From Candidatus Kapaibacterium thiocyanatum (lineage in GTDB: Bacteria > Bacteroidota > Ignavibacteria > Kapaibacteriales > Kapaibacteriaceae), in contig MKVH01000021.1 of the NCBI GenBank assembly GCA_001899175.1, positions 309,066 to 373,065 of the forward strand: 64,000 bases of DNA. Direction: 5' to 3'. Under the pieces are notes generated by a model, which saw only the letters and a list, made by a program, of their open reading frames with translations, made no database searches and was not told the DNA's origin. Shown piece by piece: positions 36,172 through 45,189 of this stretch; position 1 is the stretch's first letter; each line of letters begins with the position of its first letter. The position numbers and the translations under genes were made by a program.

Positions 36172-36669
36172 TCACTCTTCCAGCGCCTTGAGGATACGCT
36201 CGACGTCCATGTACGGTGTGGTACCGAGCTTCTCGAAGACGATCCTGCCTTGCCTGAGCACGATCGTCGCATGGAGATCGGTCGTCGTACCGTCCCGTTC
36301 GTCGATACGTGCACCGATGGAATGGGCGAACGCACCGGCCGTATCGCTGGCCAGCCGTATCGTTGCGGTATCCAGTTTCAGTTCCTGTTCGGCTTCGACG
36401 TTGCGGAAGGGAGGATCGTTGCTGATACCGACGACGATGGCGCCTTTCTCCTTCAGCCGCGCCGCGTTCTTGTTGAGCAGGAGGATCTGGCGGACACAAT
36501 GCTCGCAACGGTATCCGAGGTAGCGTACGACGACGACCGGATGCGTGCGTGAAAGCTGCATGACGTCGACGGAAGAACCGTCCGGACGCTGCACGGACGG
36601 CATGTCGGCACTCTGCACCGTGCCGAGCACGATGCAGAGTGCGACAACGAGAGTTGCGAAGATCTTCAT
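36172..36669 (-). CDS. Exported thioredoxin-fold/peroxiredoxin-like protein
   Basis: 165 aa. Signal peptide residues 1-20 (IFATLVVALCIVLGTVQS). The thioredoxin-fold core has VVVVRYLGYRCEHCVRQ with redox pair Cys55-x-x-Cys58, then IVVGISNDPPF and a conserved LASDTAGAFAHSIGA resembling AhpC/TSA proteins. It is probably periplasmic or extracellular. Its ATG overlaps the stop of the multicopper oxidase gene (ATGA), so the two are translated together and may act together in metal or oxidant handling. Confidence 0.85.
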   Translation of the reverse strand: MKIFATLVVALCIVLGTVQSADMPSVQRPDGSSVDVMQLSRTHPVVVVRYLGYRCEHCVRQILLLNKNAARLKEKGAIVVGISNDPPFRNVEAEQELKLDTATIRLASDTAGAFAHSIGARIDERDGTTTDLHATIVLRQGRIVFEKLGTTPYMDVERILKALEE

Positions 36670-38492
36670 CGAATGAGAACGAGTTTCGACGATTCGTGAT
36701 AATTACGTCCACCGCGAACGAGGACGTAGTATGTACCGGCCGTAAGATCGGCGACGTCGAGCGTCACCATCGTTTCCTGGCCACCCGTTACCGTACGCTT
36801 GTGTACGACGGCACCGGTGATGTCGTGGATCGCGATATCGACGGGTGTGCCGTTCAGGAAGTCCGGAACGTGGATGCGCACCGTCGTATAGCGTCCGACC
36901 GCAGGATTCGGGAACAGCTCGGGTTCCGTCCACGGCGCTTCGTGAATGGCGCTCGTCTTCGGAACGATGTCGATGACGTTCATCATTCCCATGTCTTCGT
37001 GGCCGAGGAAGTGGCAGTGCATCACCGTCTTGCCGGAGACATCGGACAGGCGCATGCGGATACGCGTCGTAGCCATCGTATCGAGCATGACGACGTCGTT
37101 CCATACCGGTTCGTCGATGACGGTCGAATCGGACGAGCCGAGCTTGCGTACGCCGACGACCTGGAATTCGTTGACGTGGATGTGGAAGGGATGGAAGCCC
37201 CTGCTGTCGTTCGTGATGTACCACTCTTCCACGTCACCCGCCTTCAGCGTCATATTCGTGACGTCATGGTTGAACGGCATGCTGTCCACCTGGAAGACAC
37301 GCGTGATCAGCGTCGTATCCGTGGACTTCCCGACGCTGTCGGAGTTCACGATGGAGAAGTAGACGTTGCGATGTCCCGTGATTTCCGATGCCTCGATGTC
37401 GCCCTTCGCGAACGAAACGGGCAGTGCCGTGGGCATCTGCATCGTGTTCGGCTCTCCGGAGATATCGAGACGTACCAGATCGCGCGAGCTCTTGAATCGA
37501 TAGCTCTGATCGTAGTGATCCATTACCACCCAGTATTCGGCGCCATCGTCCGGAGCCTGGACCAGGATATCGGAACGATCACCGGGAATGAGTTCGACGA
37601 AGTCGCGGTTCATCGGCCTGCGCAGATAGATACCATCGAGGGCGATCTCCGTGACGTCGAGGGCACGTGCCGTATCGCCCTGACCGCGCTTGAGATGGAT
37701 ACGGACGATGTCCGAATTCAACGCGTTGCACATGCGGAAGCGGCGAATCTCACCGGGGCGGAGCGTGAGCTTGGCCTGCTCCATGCCGTTGACGACGATG
37801 GGCGTGTTGACCGTGCCCGAATAGGCGCCGAAACCCGCACCCGAGCGTTTCGGCCACGGAATGGTCATCGTGTTCGGATGATAGGTCAGGGCCTGGAAGA
37901 TCATCTGTACGTCGGGGATGTTGTACAGGTCCTCCGGCGTCTTGCCCATTTCATCGTCGACGACGATGAAGCCGGCCATGCCGCTCATCACCTGCGGCAT
38001 CGTGCTCGCATGGTGGTGAGGATGGTACCAGTACGAACCCGAGGGGTGATCCGACGGAATCGGAATTACATAGTCGACGGTCTCACCGGGCAGGATGGAC
38101 AGCAGGACGTTGTCCGCATATCCATCCGGTTCGACGTTCAGACCGTGCGTATGGATGTTGGTGGTGTTGATCCGCTGGGGATAGTTCCCCTGATCGGGCA
38201 GATCCTGATCCTCGTTCGGCGGCATGTCGTTGATCAGTTTGATCTTGAGCGTATCGCCTGCACGGACGTGCATCGTGGCGCTCGGCATGGTGGCATTGTA
38301 CAGTCGCGCCTGGATGGTCTTGCCCGCCACCGTCACGGCATCCATCCTGCAGCGCAGTTCCATGTTGAGTACACCGGCTTCGGAACGTTTCTGCTCCGGT
38401 TGCCTGAGTTCTTCGAGCTGGGCCTGGACGGTACCTGCCGATGCGAGGAAGGCAGCCGCCATGACCGTAAGGGAAACGTAACGCAATCCCAT
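36666..38492 (-). CDS. Secreted multicopper oxidase with T9SS sorting domain
   Basis: 608 aa. Signal peptide 1-24 (to VQA). Copper ligands are complete: HTHG (114-117), YWYHPHHH (154-161), HPFHIH (434-439) and HCHFLGHEDMGM (492-503), giving the type 1 site and the trinuclear cluster. The last ~80 residues (ELFPNPAVGRYTTVRI ... GTYYVLVRGG ... SKLVLIR) are a T9SS type A sorting domain, so the enzyme is likely exported to the cell surface. Laccase or copper/metal oxidase activity is expected; the Met-rich stretch MHCHFLGHEDMGMM may bind extra copper. First gene of a two-gene unit with the redoxin. Confidence 0.95.
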   Translation of the reverse strand: MGLRYVSLTVMAAAFLASAGTVQAQLEELRQPEQKRSEAGVLNMELRCRMDAVTVAGKTIQARLYNATMPSATMHVRAGDTLKIKLINDMPPNEDQDLPDQGNYPQRINTTNIHTHGLNVEPDGYADNVLLSILPGETVDYVIPIPSDHPSGSYWYHPHHHASTMPQVMSGMAGFIVVDDEMGKTPEDLYNIPDVQMIFQALTYHPNTMTIPWPKRSGAGFGAYSGTVNTPIVVNGMEQAKLTLRPGEIRRFRMCNALNSDIVRIHLKRGQGDTARALDVTEIALDGIYLRRPMNRDFVELIPGDRSDILVQAPDDGAEYWVVMDHYDQSYRFKSSRDLVRLDISGEPNTMQMPTALPVSFAKGDIEASEITGHRNVYFSIVNSDSVGKSTDTTLITRVFQVDSMPFNHDVTNMTLKAGDVEEWYITNDSRGFHPFHIHVNEFQVVGVRKLGSSDSTVIDEPVWNDVVMLDTMATTRIRMRLSDVSGKTVMHCHFLGHEDMGMMNVIDIVPKTSAIHEAPWTEPELFPNPAVGRYTTVRIHVPDFLNGTPVDIAIHDITGAVVHKRTVTGGQETMVTLDVADLTAGTYYVLVRGGRNYHESSKLVLIR

Positions 38493-38738
38493 ATGACATC
38501 CTGGTACACTGTAGGAATGTATCCGCGAAGCCTCGTGCCCGGCGCATCGCGGAAGTTCGGTATCGAACCGGGCGAAAGTACGGCTTATTTGCCCTCCCGG
38601 GCATCGTGGTATGCCGGTATTATTTCAGGTCGTCGGCTCGTGATACGACATTTCCGCGCAATAACTTTCCCCCTCCATCGTGAAAGGGCGCCACGATGTT
38701 TGCGGTAAAGAACCTTGAACTCTTCATACCGAGTCACC

Positions 38739-39950
38739 ATGTCCGGAACAACCTACCTGAAACTGATCCTCACGCTGGGATCGTTGACGGCCCTCGGCCC
38801 CTTCTCCATCGATATGTATCTGCCCGGCTTTCCGGCCATCGCGCGTGATCTTCACACGACGGTACCGCAGGTAGCCTATTCGCTGTCCAGCTACTTCATC
38901 GGCATTTCCATCGGTCAGTTGATCTACGGTCCGCTGCTCGACCGGTTCGGGAGGAAGTACCCGCTCTATGTCGGTCTGCTGATCTATATCGCGGCTGCTC
39001 TGGGATGTTTCGCCAGTGCGTCGATCGACGCCCTGATCGTATGGCGTTTCGTCCAGGCCATCGGCGGGTGCGCCGCCTCGGTCGCGGCCATGGCCATGGT
39101 GCGCGACCTCTTCCCCGTAAGCGATATCGCCAGGGTATTCTCCAAGCTGATCCTCGTGGTGGGGCTCTCGCCGCTGATCGCACCCACGGCCGGCGGCTAT
39201 CTCACGGCAGCACTGGGCTGGCAGAGTGTCTTCGTCAGCCTCGCCATCATCGCGGTCCTGATCCTCACGGCGGTCCGCTTCACACTGCCGGAAACGAAGG
39301 GACCCGACCCGTCCCATGTGCTGCATCCGGTGCTCATTCTCCGGAACTTCTGGTCCATCCTCAGGACCCCGCAGTTCTATACCTATACGCTGGCCGGCTC
39401 CATCGCCTTCTCCGGTCTCTTCGTCTACATCTCCGGATCGCCCGTCGTCTTCATGGAGTACTTCAGGGTAACGGAACGGCAGTACGGCTGGATCTTCGCC
39501 TTTCTCGCCATGGGACTCATCGGTGCATCGCAGATGAATACCTTGCTGCTGAAGCGCTACAGGAGCGAGCAGATCGTGCTCGCGGCGATGACATGTCAGT
39601 CGCTGATCGGTCTCTTCTTCTACATGGGCATCACCTTCGGCTGGCTCGGACTCGGCGGCACGATCGCCACGATCTTCTGCTTCCTCAGTTGCGCGGGCCT
39701 GACGATGCCGAATTCGACGGCCCTGTCGCTCGCCCCGTTCGAACGTAACGCAGGCAGCGCCTCTTCCGTCATGGGTGCGATGCAGATGGGAATCGGAGCA
39801 CTGGCCACCGTCGTCGTCGGTTCCCTCGACGCTCACAGCGCCGTACCGATGGCAGGCGCCATGGCAATGACGGCCATTCTCGGTCTGATGATCCTTACCT
39901 GCGGCAGCAGGATGATGCGATCGATGCAGTTGTCGAAGGCGGCGTCCTGA
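38739..39950 (+). CDS. Bcr/CflA-type MFS drug exporter
   Basis: 403 aa with about 12 transmembrane segments. The start LKLILTLGSLTALGPFSIDMYLPGFPAIARDL, GPLLDRFGRKYPLYVGL (loop 2-3 motif) and RFVQAIGGCAASVAAMAMVRDLF are typical of the Bcr/CflA subfamily of proton-driven multidrug exporters (bicyclomycin, chloramphenicol type). ATG 38739 is preferred over a TTG at 38715. Confidence 0.93.
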   Translation: MSGTTYLKLILTLGSLTALGPFSIDMYLPGFPAIARDLHTTVPQVAYSLSSYFIGISIGQLIYGPLLDRFGRKYPLYVGLLIYIAAALGCFASASIDALIVWRFVQAIGGCAASVAAMAMVRDLFPVSDIARVFSKLILVVGLSPLIAPTAGGYLTAALGWQSVFVSLAIIAVLILTAVRFTLPETKGPDPSHVLHPVLILRNFWSILRTPQFYTYTLAGSIAFSGLFVYISGSPVVFMEYFRVTERQYGWIFAFLAMGLIGASQMNTLLLKRYRSEQIVLAAMTCQSLIGLFFYMGITFGWLGLGGTIATIFCFLSCAGLTMPNSTALSLAPFERNAGSASSVMGAMQMGIGALATVVVGSLDAHSAVPMAGAMAMTAILGLMILTCGSRMMRSMQLSKAAS

Positions 39951-39977
39951 CGCATATCCCTCGAGACTTGACGAACG

Positions 39978-40232
39978 TCACCTCATGAAGTCCGTCGGCT
40001 TCTCGAGCTGATAGACGGCGTCGGTGAATTCGTCGAACCGTTTCTCGATGACGGCGCGTGCATCATAGAGACCACGGTTGTAATAGTAGACCCCGAGTTC
40101 CTTCGTGATGAAGTCGAGAAGGAATTCCGCATCGAAGCGCCCGATCTCGTAATCGAGTTCCTTCAGCAGGTAGCCCTGGAGCTTTCCGGAGAGGATTTCT
40201 TTCTCTTCGTTGGTGAATGCGATATCGCTCAT
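39978..40232 (-). CDS. DUF2164 family protein
   Basis: 84 aa from ATG 40232 (MSDIAFTNEEKEIL). LQGYLLKELDYEIGRFDAEFLLDFITKELGVYYYNRGLYDA matches the DUF2164 signature (ELd.eiG.f.AefLLdFi...G..yYN.gl.DA) almost completely. Family function is unknown. Small, cytoplasmic, convergent with the MFS gene. Confidence 0.85.
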   Translation of the reverse strand: MSDIAFTNEEKEILSGKLQGYLLKELDYEIGRFDAEFLLDFITKELGVYYYNRGLYDARAVIEKRFDEFTDAVYQLEKPTDFMR

Positions 40233-40384
40233 GTCGGATGATGTGAATGATTGACGGTATTGATGGCCCAAGATACCGCCATCGGCATCTATCGACAGGG
40301 CATCCGGTTATCCACCGTACAGCGATCCGCACGAAGTGCCCGCGCCATGCGTCATTGCCTGCCTCATCATCCAGGAGTACAACG

Positions 40385-41419
40385 ATGGAACGCAGGCAGC
40401 TCGGAGCGTCGGGACTCTACGTCCCCGTCCTCTGCTTCGGCACGGCGACGTTCGGAGGAACAGGCAATTTCGGCCTGTGGGGATCGACGCAGGTCGCGGA
40501 AGCATCGCGCATGATCGGACTCTGCATGGATGCCGGAGTGAACTTCTTCGATACGGCCAATATCTATTCGAAGGGATTGTCGGAAGAGATCCTTGGCAAG
40601 GCCATCGACGGTCTGCGCGACAAGATCATCCTGTCGACGAAGGCAACGTTTCCGATGGGCCCTTCCCCGAATGAGCGCGGCTCGTCGCGTTCTCACCTCG
40701 TCAAGGCGTGCGAAGACAGTCTGCGGCGGCTGAACACGGACTATATCGACGTCTATCACATGCACGGCTTCGATGCCAACACTCCGGTCGAAGAAACGTT
40801 GCGGACACTCGACGATCTCGTTCGCAGCGGCAAGGTGCGCTACATCGCCTGCTCGAACTTCTCAGGCTGGCACCTCATGAAGTCGCTGGCCATCTCGGAA
40901 ACGTATGGCTGGAGTCGCTACGTCGCCCATCAGGTATACTATTCGCTCGTCAATCGCGAATACGAATGGGAGCTCATGCCTCTCGGTATCGATCAAGGTA
41001 TCGGCGCACTGGTCTGGAGTCCACTTGCCGGTGGACGTCTGGGCGGAAAGTATGGCCGTTCGAGACCTGCACCGAAGGAAGGACGCGTGGCAGCAGGCGG
41101 CAGCCCGGTTCCCCAGGCCGTCATTGCCGACGACGTCTTCTACTCGACCACCGACGTCCTCGAAGATATCGCGGGGGAAACGGGAAGGACCATGGCCCAG
41201 ATCTCCCTCAACTGGCTGTTGCAACGTCCCACGGTATCGAGCCTCGTCATCGGTGCGCGCAACGAGGAACAGCTACGGGAGAATCTCGATGCGGTCGGAT
41301 GGGAACTGTCGCCCGAACATATCCGACGTCTCGATGCTGCCAGCGACGTTCCCATGACCTATCCGTACTGGCACCAACGGCAGATTCCGTCCCTCAATCC
41401 ATCACCGATCCGTCGATGA
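40385..41419 (+). CDS. Aldo/keto reductase
   Basis: 344 aa from ATG 40385, with GGAG eight bases upstream. The (beta/alpha)8 NADPH oxidoreductase family is shown by the catalytic tetrad Asp56 (NFFDTANIY), Tyr61, Lys86 (LSTKAT) and His127 (YHMHGFD). The C-terminal cofactor segment (SSLVIGARNEEQLRENL) is also present. It resembles the AKR11/YajO-type group acting on aldehydes or sugars. Substrate not assignable. Confidence 0.93.
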   Translation: MERRQLGASGLYVPVLCFGTATFGGTGNFGLWGSTQVAEASRMIGLCMDAGVNFFDTANIYSKGLSEEILGKAIDGLRDKIILSTKATFPMGPSPNERGSSRSHLVKACEDSLRRLNTDYIDVYHMHGFDANTPVEETLRTLDDLVRSGKVRYIACSNFSGWHLMKSLAISETYGWSRYVAHQVYYSLVNREYEWELMPLGIDQGIGALVWSPLAGGRLGGKYGRSRPAPKEGRVAAGGSPVPQAVIADDVFYSTTDVLEDIAGETGRTMAQISLNWLLQRPTVSSLVIGARNEEQLRENLDAVGWELSPEHIRRLDAASDVPMTYPYWHQRQIPSLNPSPIRR

Positions 41420-41440
41420 CAGGCGGAGCGCAAGTACGCT

Positions 41441-41861
41441 TCACCCGCCGTCGGTAATGTCATCCTGGCCCGGCAATGTTCCGTGACTGCCGGTCCTATA
41501 CATGTTCGTGCGGATATATCGCAATCGCAACCGATCGTGGATGATTGCCAGGACCATCGTCAGCACCGACGTCATCGGACCGGAAATGATCACGGCAAAG
41601 ATGCTCTGCCCGTCGCCGTGACAAGCGATTCGTTGTCCGAGAAGTAGGGCGAGGGCAGGGAATTGCAGCCATGCCGCTGTCCAGAACGACCTGCATAGGG
41701 CCAGGGAGAACGAAGGTTTCCCAGGTCTGCCGCGTTCCAATGCGCCGGAGACGACCCATGGTGCAATGGCGGTGGCGATATGTCGATTCCGGAACAGCCG
41801 TTCGCCGTGCCCCCCCTTTTTCGCGAACCATCGACGCTACGACATTCCGTTCAGCGGACAT
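41441..41861 (-). pseudogene. Small membrane protein interrupted at a G7 homopolymer
   Basis: ATG 41861 opens MSAERNVVASMVREKGG, then the frame leaves protein-like sequence at a run of seven C (41810-41816, G on the coding strand) followed by five T. Removing one G joins it to the frame ending at 41441. That frame encodes RNRHIATAIAPWVVSGALERG and two hydrophobic segments (SFWTAAWLQFPALALLLGQ and SIFAVIISGPMTSVLTMVL). The joined product would be ~139 aa, a two-pass membrane protein of unknown function. It may be a real frameshift, a slippage switch or an assembly error. Confidence 0.45.
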
Positions 41862-41961
41862 CCCGCGATCGCGCAAGTATTCATGAAATCGGTACGTTAG
41901 CACCTTCTGGATCGTGTTCGACCCTACCTCCGGTCCCTACGACGGACATCAACTTCGATTT

Positions 41962-41985
41962 TTAATTAGGCAATCACTTAATTAA
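41962..41985. promoter_or_regulatory. AT-rich inverted repeat, candidate ArsR operator
   Basis: TTAATTA (41962-41968) and TTAATTAA (41978-41985), 9 bases apart, in a GC-rich background and 18 bases before the ArsR gene. Spacing and AT content fit ArsR-family operators; autoregulation is inferred. Confidence 0.5.
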
Positions 41986-42002
41986 GCTGTAGGTTCGCAA
42001 CC

Positions 42003-42362
42003 ATGCAAGCACACGTATTCGCAGCCCTCGCCGATCCGACCCGCCTCAGCATCGTGGAGATGCTGGCGAGCAAGGGGCGGATGTCGGTCAAGGGGATCAG
42101 CAGTCAGTACGCCATGAGCGCACCCGCCATCTCCCAGCATCTCAAGATCCTGCGGGAAGCGGGCCTGGTGCATGTGGAGACCAGGGCACAGCAACGCATC
42201 TATGCCATCAACCAAACGAGGATCACGGAAATGGAACGATGGATCGATCATATGCGCAAGCTGTGGACGCAACGGCTCGATGCATTGGACGAGTTGCTGA
42301 AGGAGGAGATGCGTGCCGCCAATCAATCATCGACCCCATCATCGACGGAGCCCCTGCCATGA
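42003..42362 (+). CDS. ArsR-family transcriptional regulator
   Basis: 119 aa. The winged helix is clear: VFAALADPTRLSIVEML, then GISSQYAMSAPAISQHLKILREAGLVHVETRAQQRIYAI. No Cys metal-site is present, so it is of the non-metal group often paired with SRPBCC proteins. Its stop overlaps the start of the first SRPBCC gene (ATGA). The operon it probably controls is ArsR-SRPBCC-SRPBCC-SRPBCC-DoxX. Confidence 0.95.
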   Translation: MQAHVFAALADPTRLSIVEMLASKGRMSVKGISSQYAMSAPAISQHLKILREAGLVHVETRAQQRIYAINQTRITEMERWIDHMRKLWTQRLDALDELLKEEMRAANQSSTPSSTEPLP

Positions 42363-42841
42363 CATCCGACAACGACATCATCGTCACCCACACCTTCGAC
42401 GCTCCGCGCGATCTGGTCTTCAAGGCATTCATGGATCCGGAGCGCATTCGTAACTGGTGGGGCCCGAGAGACTATACCGTCGTTCACTGCATGATCGACC
42501 CACGTCCCGGTGGTACGTTCCACTACTGCATGCGATCGCCCGAAGGACAGGACTACTGGGGCATCGCCACCTATCGCGAACTCGTGCCCGGCGAGAGAAT
42601 CGTCTTCGACGACAGTTTTTCGGATGCCGAGGGCAACATCGTGCCGGCACAGCACTACGGTATGAGCGGGAACTGGCCACTGAAAGTCCTTACGACGATA
42701 TCCCTCACCGAGGATGCGGGAAGGACGATGCTCACGCTCCGCATCTCGAGAACACCCGACAATGACGCCGAACGCGAGCTATCCAAGGGCGGATGGGTGG
42801 AAAGCTTCAACCGTCTCGAAGAGTATCTGGCTGTCCGTTGA
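42359..42841 (+). CDS. SRPBCC (AHSA1-like) domain protein 1
   Basis: 160 aa from ATG 42359. THTFDAPRDLVFKAFMDPERIRNWWGPRDYTV, DPRPGGTFHYCMRSPEG and the C-terminal helix WVESFNRLEEYL are the START/SRPBCC fold of the AHSA1 family. These bind hydrophobic ligands or partner proteins; ligand unknown. Translationally coupled to ArsR. Confidence 0.92.
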   Translation: MTSDNDIIVTHTFDAPRDLVFKAFMDPERIRNWWGPRDYTVVHCMIDPRPGGTFHYCMRSPEGQDYWGIATYRELVPGERIVFDDSFSDAEGNIVPAQHYGMSGNWPLKVLTTISLTEDAGRTMLTLRISRTPDNDAERELSKGGWVESFNRLEEYLAVR

Positions 42842-42904
42842 ACGGACGCATACGACACATCCACGGATCATAACGACATTCATACTATTCGACAGGATCG
42901 AACA

Positions 42905-43384
42905 ATGACGGCCGACACACCCGACCTCGTCCTCACACGCGTTTTCGACGCACCACGGGACCTCGTCTTCAAGGCATGGACGGAACCTGCGATGCTCCTC
43001 AAGTGGTGGGGCCCACGAGGCTTCACGAATACCTTCCATGAAATCGACGTACGGCCCGGCGGCAGGTGGCTCTTCATCATGCATGGCCCGGACGGCGTCG
43101 ACTATCCGAATCAGATCGTCTTCGACGAAGTGATACGTCCCGAACGTCTCGTCTATACGCATGGCTCAGGCGTCGAAGGAGATCCCGGAACGTTCAACGT
43201 CACCGTGACCTTCGAGGAACAGGGCAGCAGGACCCTGCTCACCTTGCGCATGCTCTTCCCGTCGATCGAGGAACGCGATCGTGTCGTCAACGAATACGGC
43301 GCCCTCGAAGGTGGGCGACAAACCCTCGAACGTCTCGCAGAGCATCTCGCGACCTTGATCGAACAGCCTGCCGTCAACTCCTGA
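42905..43384 (+). CDS. SRPBCC (AHSA1-like) domain protein 2
   Basis: 159 aa, paralogous to the genes on both sides: TRVFDAPRDLVFKAWTEPAMLLKWWGPRGF, DVRPGGRWLFIMHGPDG and the end GGRQTLERLAEHL. Same fold and likely similar ligand class. 63 bp after copy 1. Confidence 0.92.
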   Translation: MTADTPDLVLTRVFDAPRDLVFKAWTEPAMLLKWWGPRGFTNTFHEIDVRPGGRWLFIMHGPDGVDYPNQIVFDEVIRPERLVYTHGSGVEGDPGTFNVTVTFEEQGSRTLLTLRMLFPSIEERDRVVNEYGALEGGRQTLERLAEHLATLIEQPAVNS

Positions 43385-43422
43385 ATCGCCATATCATTCA
43401 TTCATCTCCACGAGAAACGACA

Positions 43423-43923
43423 ATGTCCGTAGACACCATGAACGAAGAATTCGTCATCTCACGCACGTTCGACGCACCCCGCGACATCGTCTTCAGAGCC
43501 TTCTCCGAAGCCGAGCGCCTCGCTCGCTGGTGGGGCCCAAAGGGCTTCGACCTGACCGTCCTCAAGCTCGAATTCCGTCCGGGTGGAACCTTCCACTACC
43601 GCATGGACGGTAACGACCTGACGATGTGGGGACGATTCACCTATCGCGAGATCGCCGCACCGGAACTCCTCACCTTCATCGTTTCCTTTTCCGACGAACA
43701 CGGAGGCGTCACCCGTCATCCTCTGAGCGATACGTGGCCGCTGGAAACGCTCAATACGATCCATTTCCTGGAACATGATGGCCAGACGACACTTACAATC
43801 CGCAGCATTCCTGTGAATGCCACGGATGAAGAACGTGCGACGTTCAAGGAAGGCCACGAGTCGATGAAGCACGGCTTCGGCGGCACGATGGACCAGCTCG
43901 AAGACTACCTCGCCGAAGGATAA
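43423..43923 (+). CDS. SRPBCC (AHSA1-like) domain protein 3
   Basis: 166 aa from ATG 43423. SRTFDAPRDIVFRAFSEAERLARWWGPKGF, EFRPGGTFHYRMDGNDL and KHGFGGTMDQLEDYL show the same family. The frame is open far upstream but that overlaps copy 2 in another frame. Closest in middle sequence to copy 1. Confidence 0.92.
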   Translation: MSVDTMNEEFVISRTFDAPRDIVFRAFSEAERLARWWGPKGFDLTVLKLEFRPGGTFHYRMDGNDLTMWGRFTYREIAAPELLTFIVSFSDEHGGVTRHPLSDTWPLETLNTIHFLEHDGQTTLTIRSIPVNATDEERATFKEGHESMKHGFGGTMDQLEDYLAEG

Positions 43924-43944
43924 TCCACAACAGAAGGTATCGTC

Positions 43945-44382
43945 ATGTCGATCAGGAAATTCTTCACCGTACCGGATCATACGTCGTTCGAGGATGTGGC
44001 GCTCCTGCTGCTCCGCCTGGTCACGGGCATAGCCTTCATGATACACGGGTCGTCGAAGATCCAGGATCCGTTCAACTGGATGGGACCCGATCCCCTCGCA
44101 CCGCCGCCATTCCAGGCTCTCGCAGCGCTTTCCGAATTCGGAGGTGGACTGGCCTGGGCTCTCGGCCTGCTGACGCCACTGGCGTCGTTGGGTATCGCAT
44201 CGACGATGACGGTCGCGACGTGGCTCCACATGGTCAAGCGCGGCGATCCCTTCGTATCGATGACGGGTGGACCGGCCTATGAACTGCCGGCCATCTTCCT
44301 CATCGTCGCTATCGTATTCCTCGCCCTCGGTCCGGGAAGATTCTCTATCGACAGACTACTCTTCGGCCGACGCGAACGTTAG
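43945..44382 (+). CDS. DoxX-family membrane protein
   Basis: 145 aa with four hydrophobic helices. LLLLRLVTGIAFMIHGSSKIQDP, FGGGLAWALGLLTPLASLGIASTM and the closing FLIVAIVFLALGPGRFSIDRLLF are DoxX family. Members are linked to thiol or oxidative homeostasis. Last gene of the ArsR-SRPBCC operon, 21 bp after SRPBCC 3. Confidence 0.9.
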   Translation: MSIRKFFTVPDHTSFEDVALLLLRLVTGIAFMIHGSSKIQDPFNWMGPDPLAPPPFQALAALSEFGGGLAWALGLLTPLASLGIASTMTVATWLHMVKRGDPFVSMTGGPAYELPAIFLIVAIVFLALGPGRFSIDRLLFGRRER

Positions 44383-44405
44383 CATATCATGATGCCGACA
44401 ACATG

Positions 44406-44437
44406 AATGTCCGGGGCGCCCATGCGTTCCGGACATT
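44406..44437 (+). terminator. Terminator-like hairpin after DoxX
   Basis: AATGTCCGG (44406-44414) pairs perfectly with CCGGACATT (44429-44437), 9 bp. Little T follows. Confidence 0.5.
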
Positions 44438-44510
44438 TCATATACTGGGTGATTCCGCTGGATCGTACTCCGATCGGACGTCGCCGATCACCCATCACTT
44501 CATACCGACC

Positions 44511-45128
44511 ATGGTCCAAGATCCTAGTCCGAACCCGAAGCAGATACTTGCATCCGATATCGTGCTGGAGGACAGTGCCGTACGACTGCGAACGTTGACC
44601 GAAGCCGACTTCCATCACCTTCTGCCCTTCGTCCAGACCGACGCGGGTCTGTGGAAGTATTCACCGTCGCGGATCGTCGATGAACGCGATCTGCTTCGCT
44701 ATCTGGAACAGGCCATCGTCAGTCGCAGCAAGAGAGATCATCATCCCTTCATCGTCTTCGACAAGCTGCAACAAGCGTACGCAGGCTGTACGCGCTTCTA
44801 CGGCATACAACCCGACTATCTGTCGCTGCAGATCGGCTATACGTGGTATGGAAGTGCCTTCCAGGGCACGAAGGTGAACAAGCATTGCAAGTACCTGCTG
44901 TTCCGGTATGCATTCGAAACGCTCGGTATGGAGCGTGTCGAGTTGTGCGCCGACAAGGACAATGCACGCAGTATCGCAGCGATGAAGAGCGTCGGCTGTA
45001 CCATCGAAGGAATACTTCGAAGCCACATGCCGAAACCGAACGGAGGACGTCGGGACAGTATCGTTCTCAGCATCCTGAAGGACGAGTGGTCCGGGCGCGT
45101 GAAGACGGAACTCGAGGCGAAGCTATAG
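44511..45128 (+). CDS. GNAT-family N-acetyltransferase (RimJ/RimL type)
   Basis: 205 aa from ATG 44511. VRLRTLTEADFHHLLPFV, QIGYTWYGSAFQGTKVNKHCKYLLFRYAFETLG and VELCADKDNARSIAAMKSVGCTIEGILRSHM are the acetyl-CoA-binding and C-terminal motifs of the RimJ/RimL-like GNAT group. It probably acetylates a small molecule or N-terminus. An upstream in-frame ATG at 44403 lies in the terminator hairpin and is less likely. Confidence 0.88.
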   Translation: MVQDPSPNPKQILASDIVLEDSAVRLRTLTEADFHHLLPFVQTDAGLWKYSPSRIVDERDLLRYLEQAIVSRSKRDHHPFIVFDKLQQAYAGCTRFYGIQPDYLSLQIGYTWYGSAFQGTKVNKHCKYLLFRYAFETLGMERVELCADKDNARSIAAMKSVGCTIEGILRSHMPKPNGGRRDSIVLSILKDEWSGRVKTELEAKL

Positions 45129-45189
45129 CATCCGACGACGTCATCCATTCACGATCCGTCGACCGCGTGCGGCACGCCTGCAAACACGA

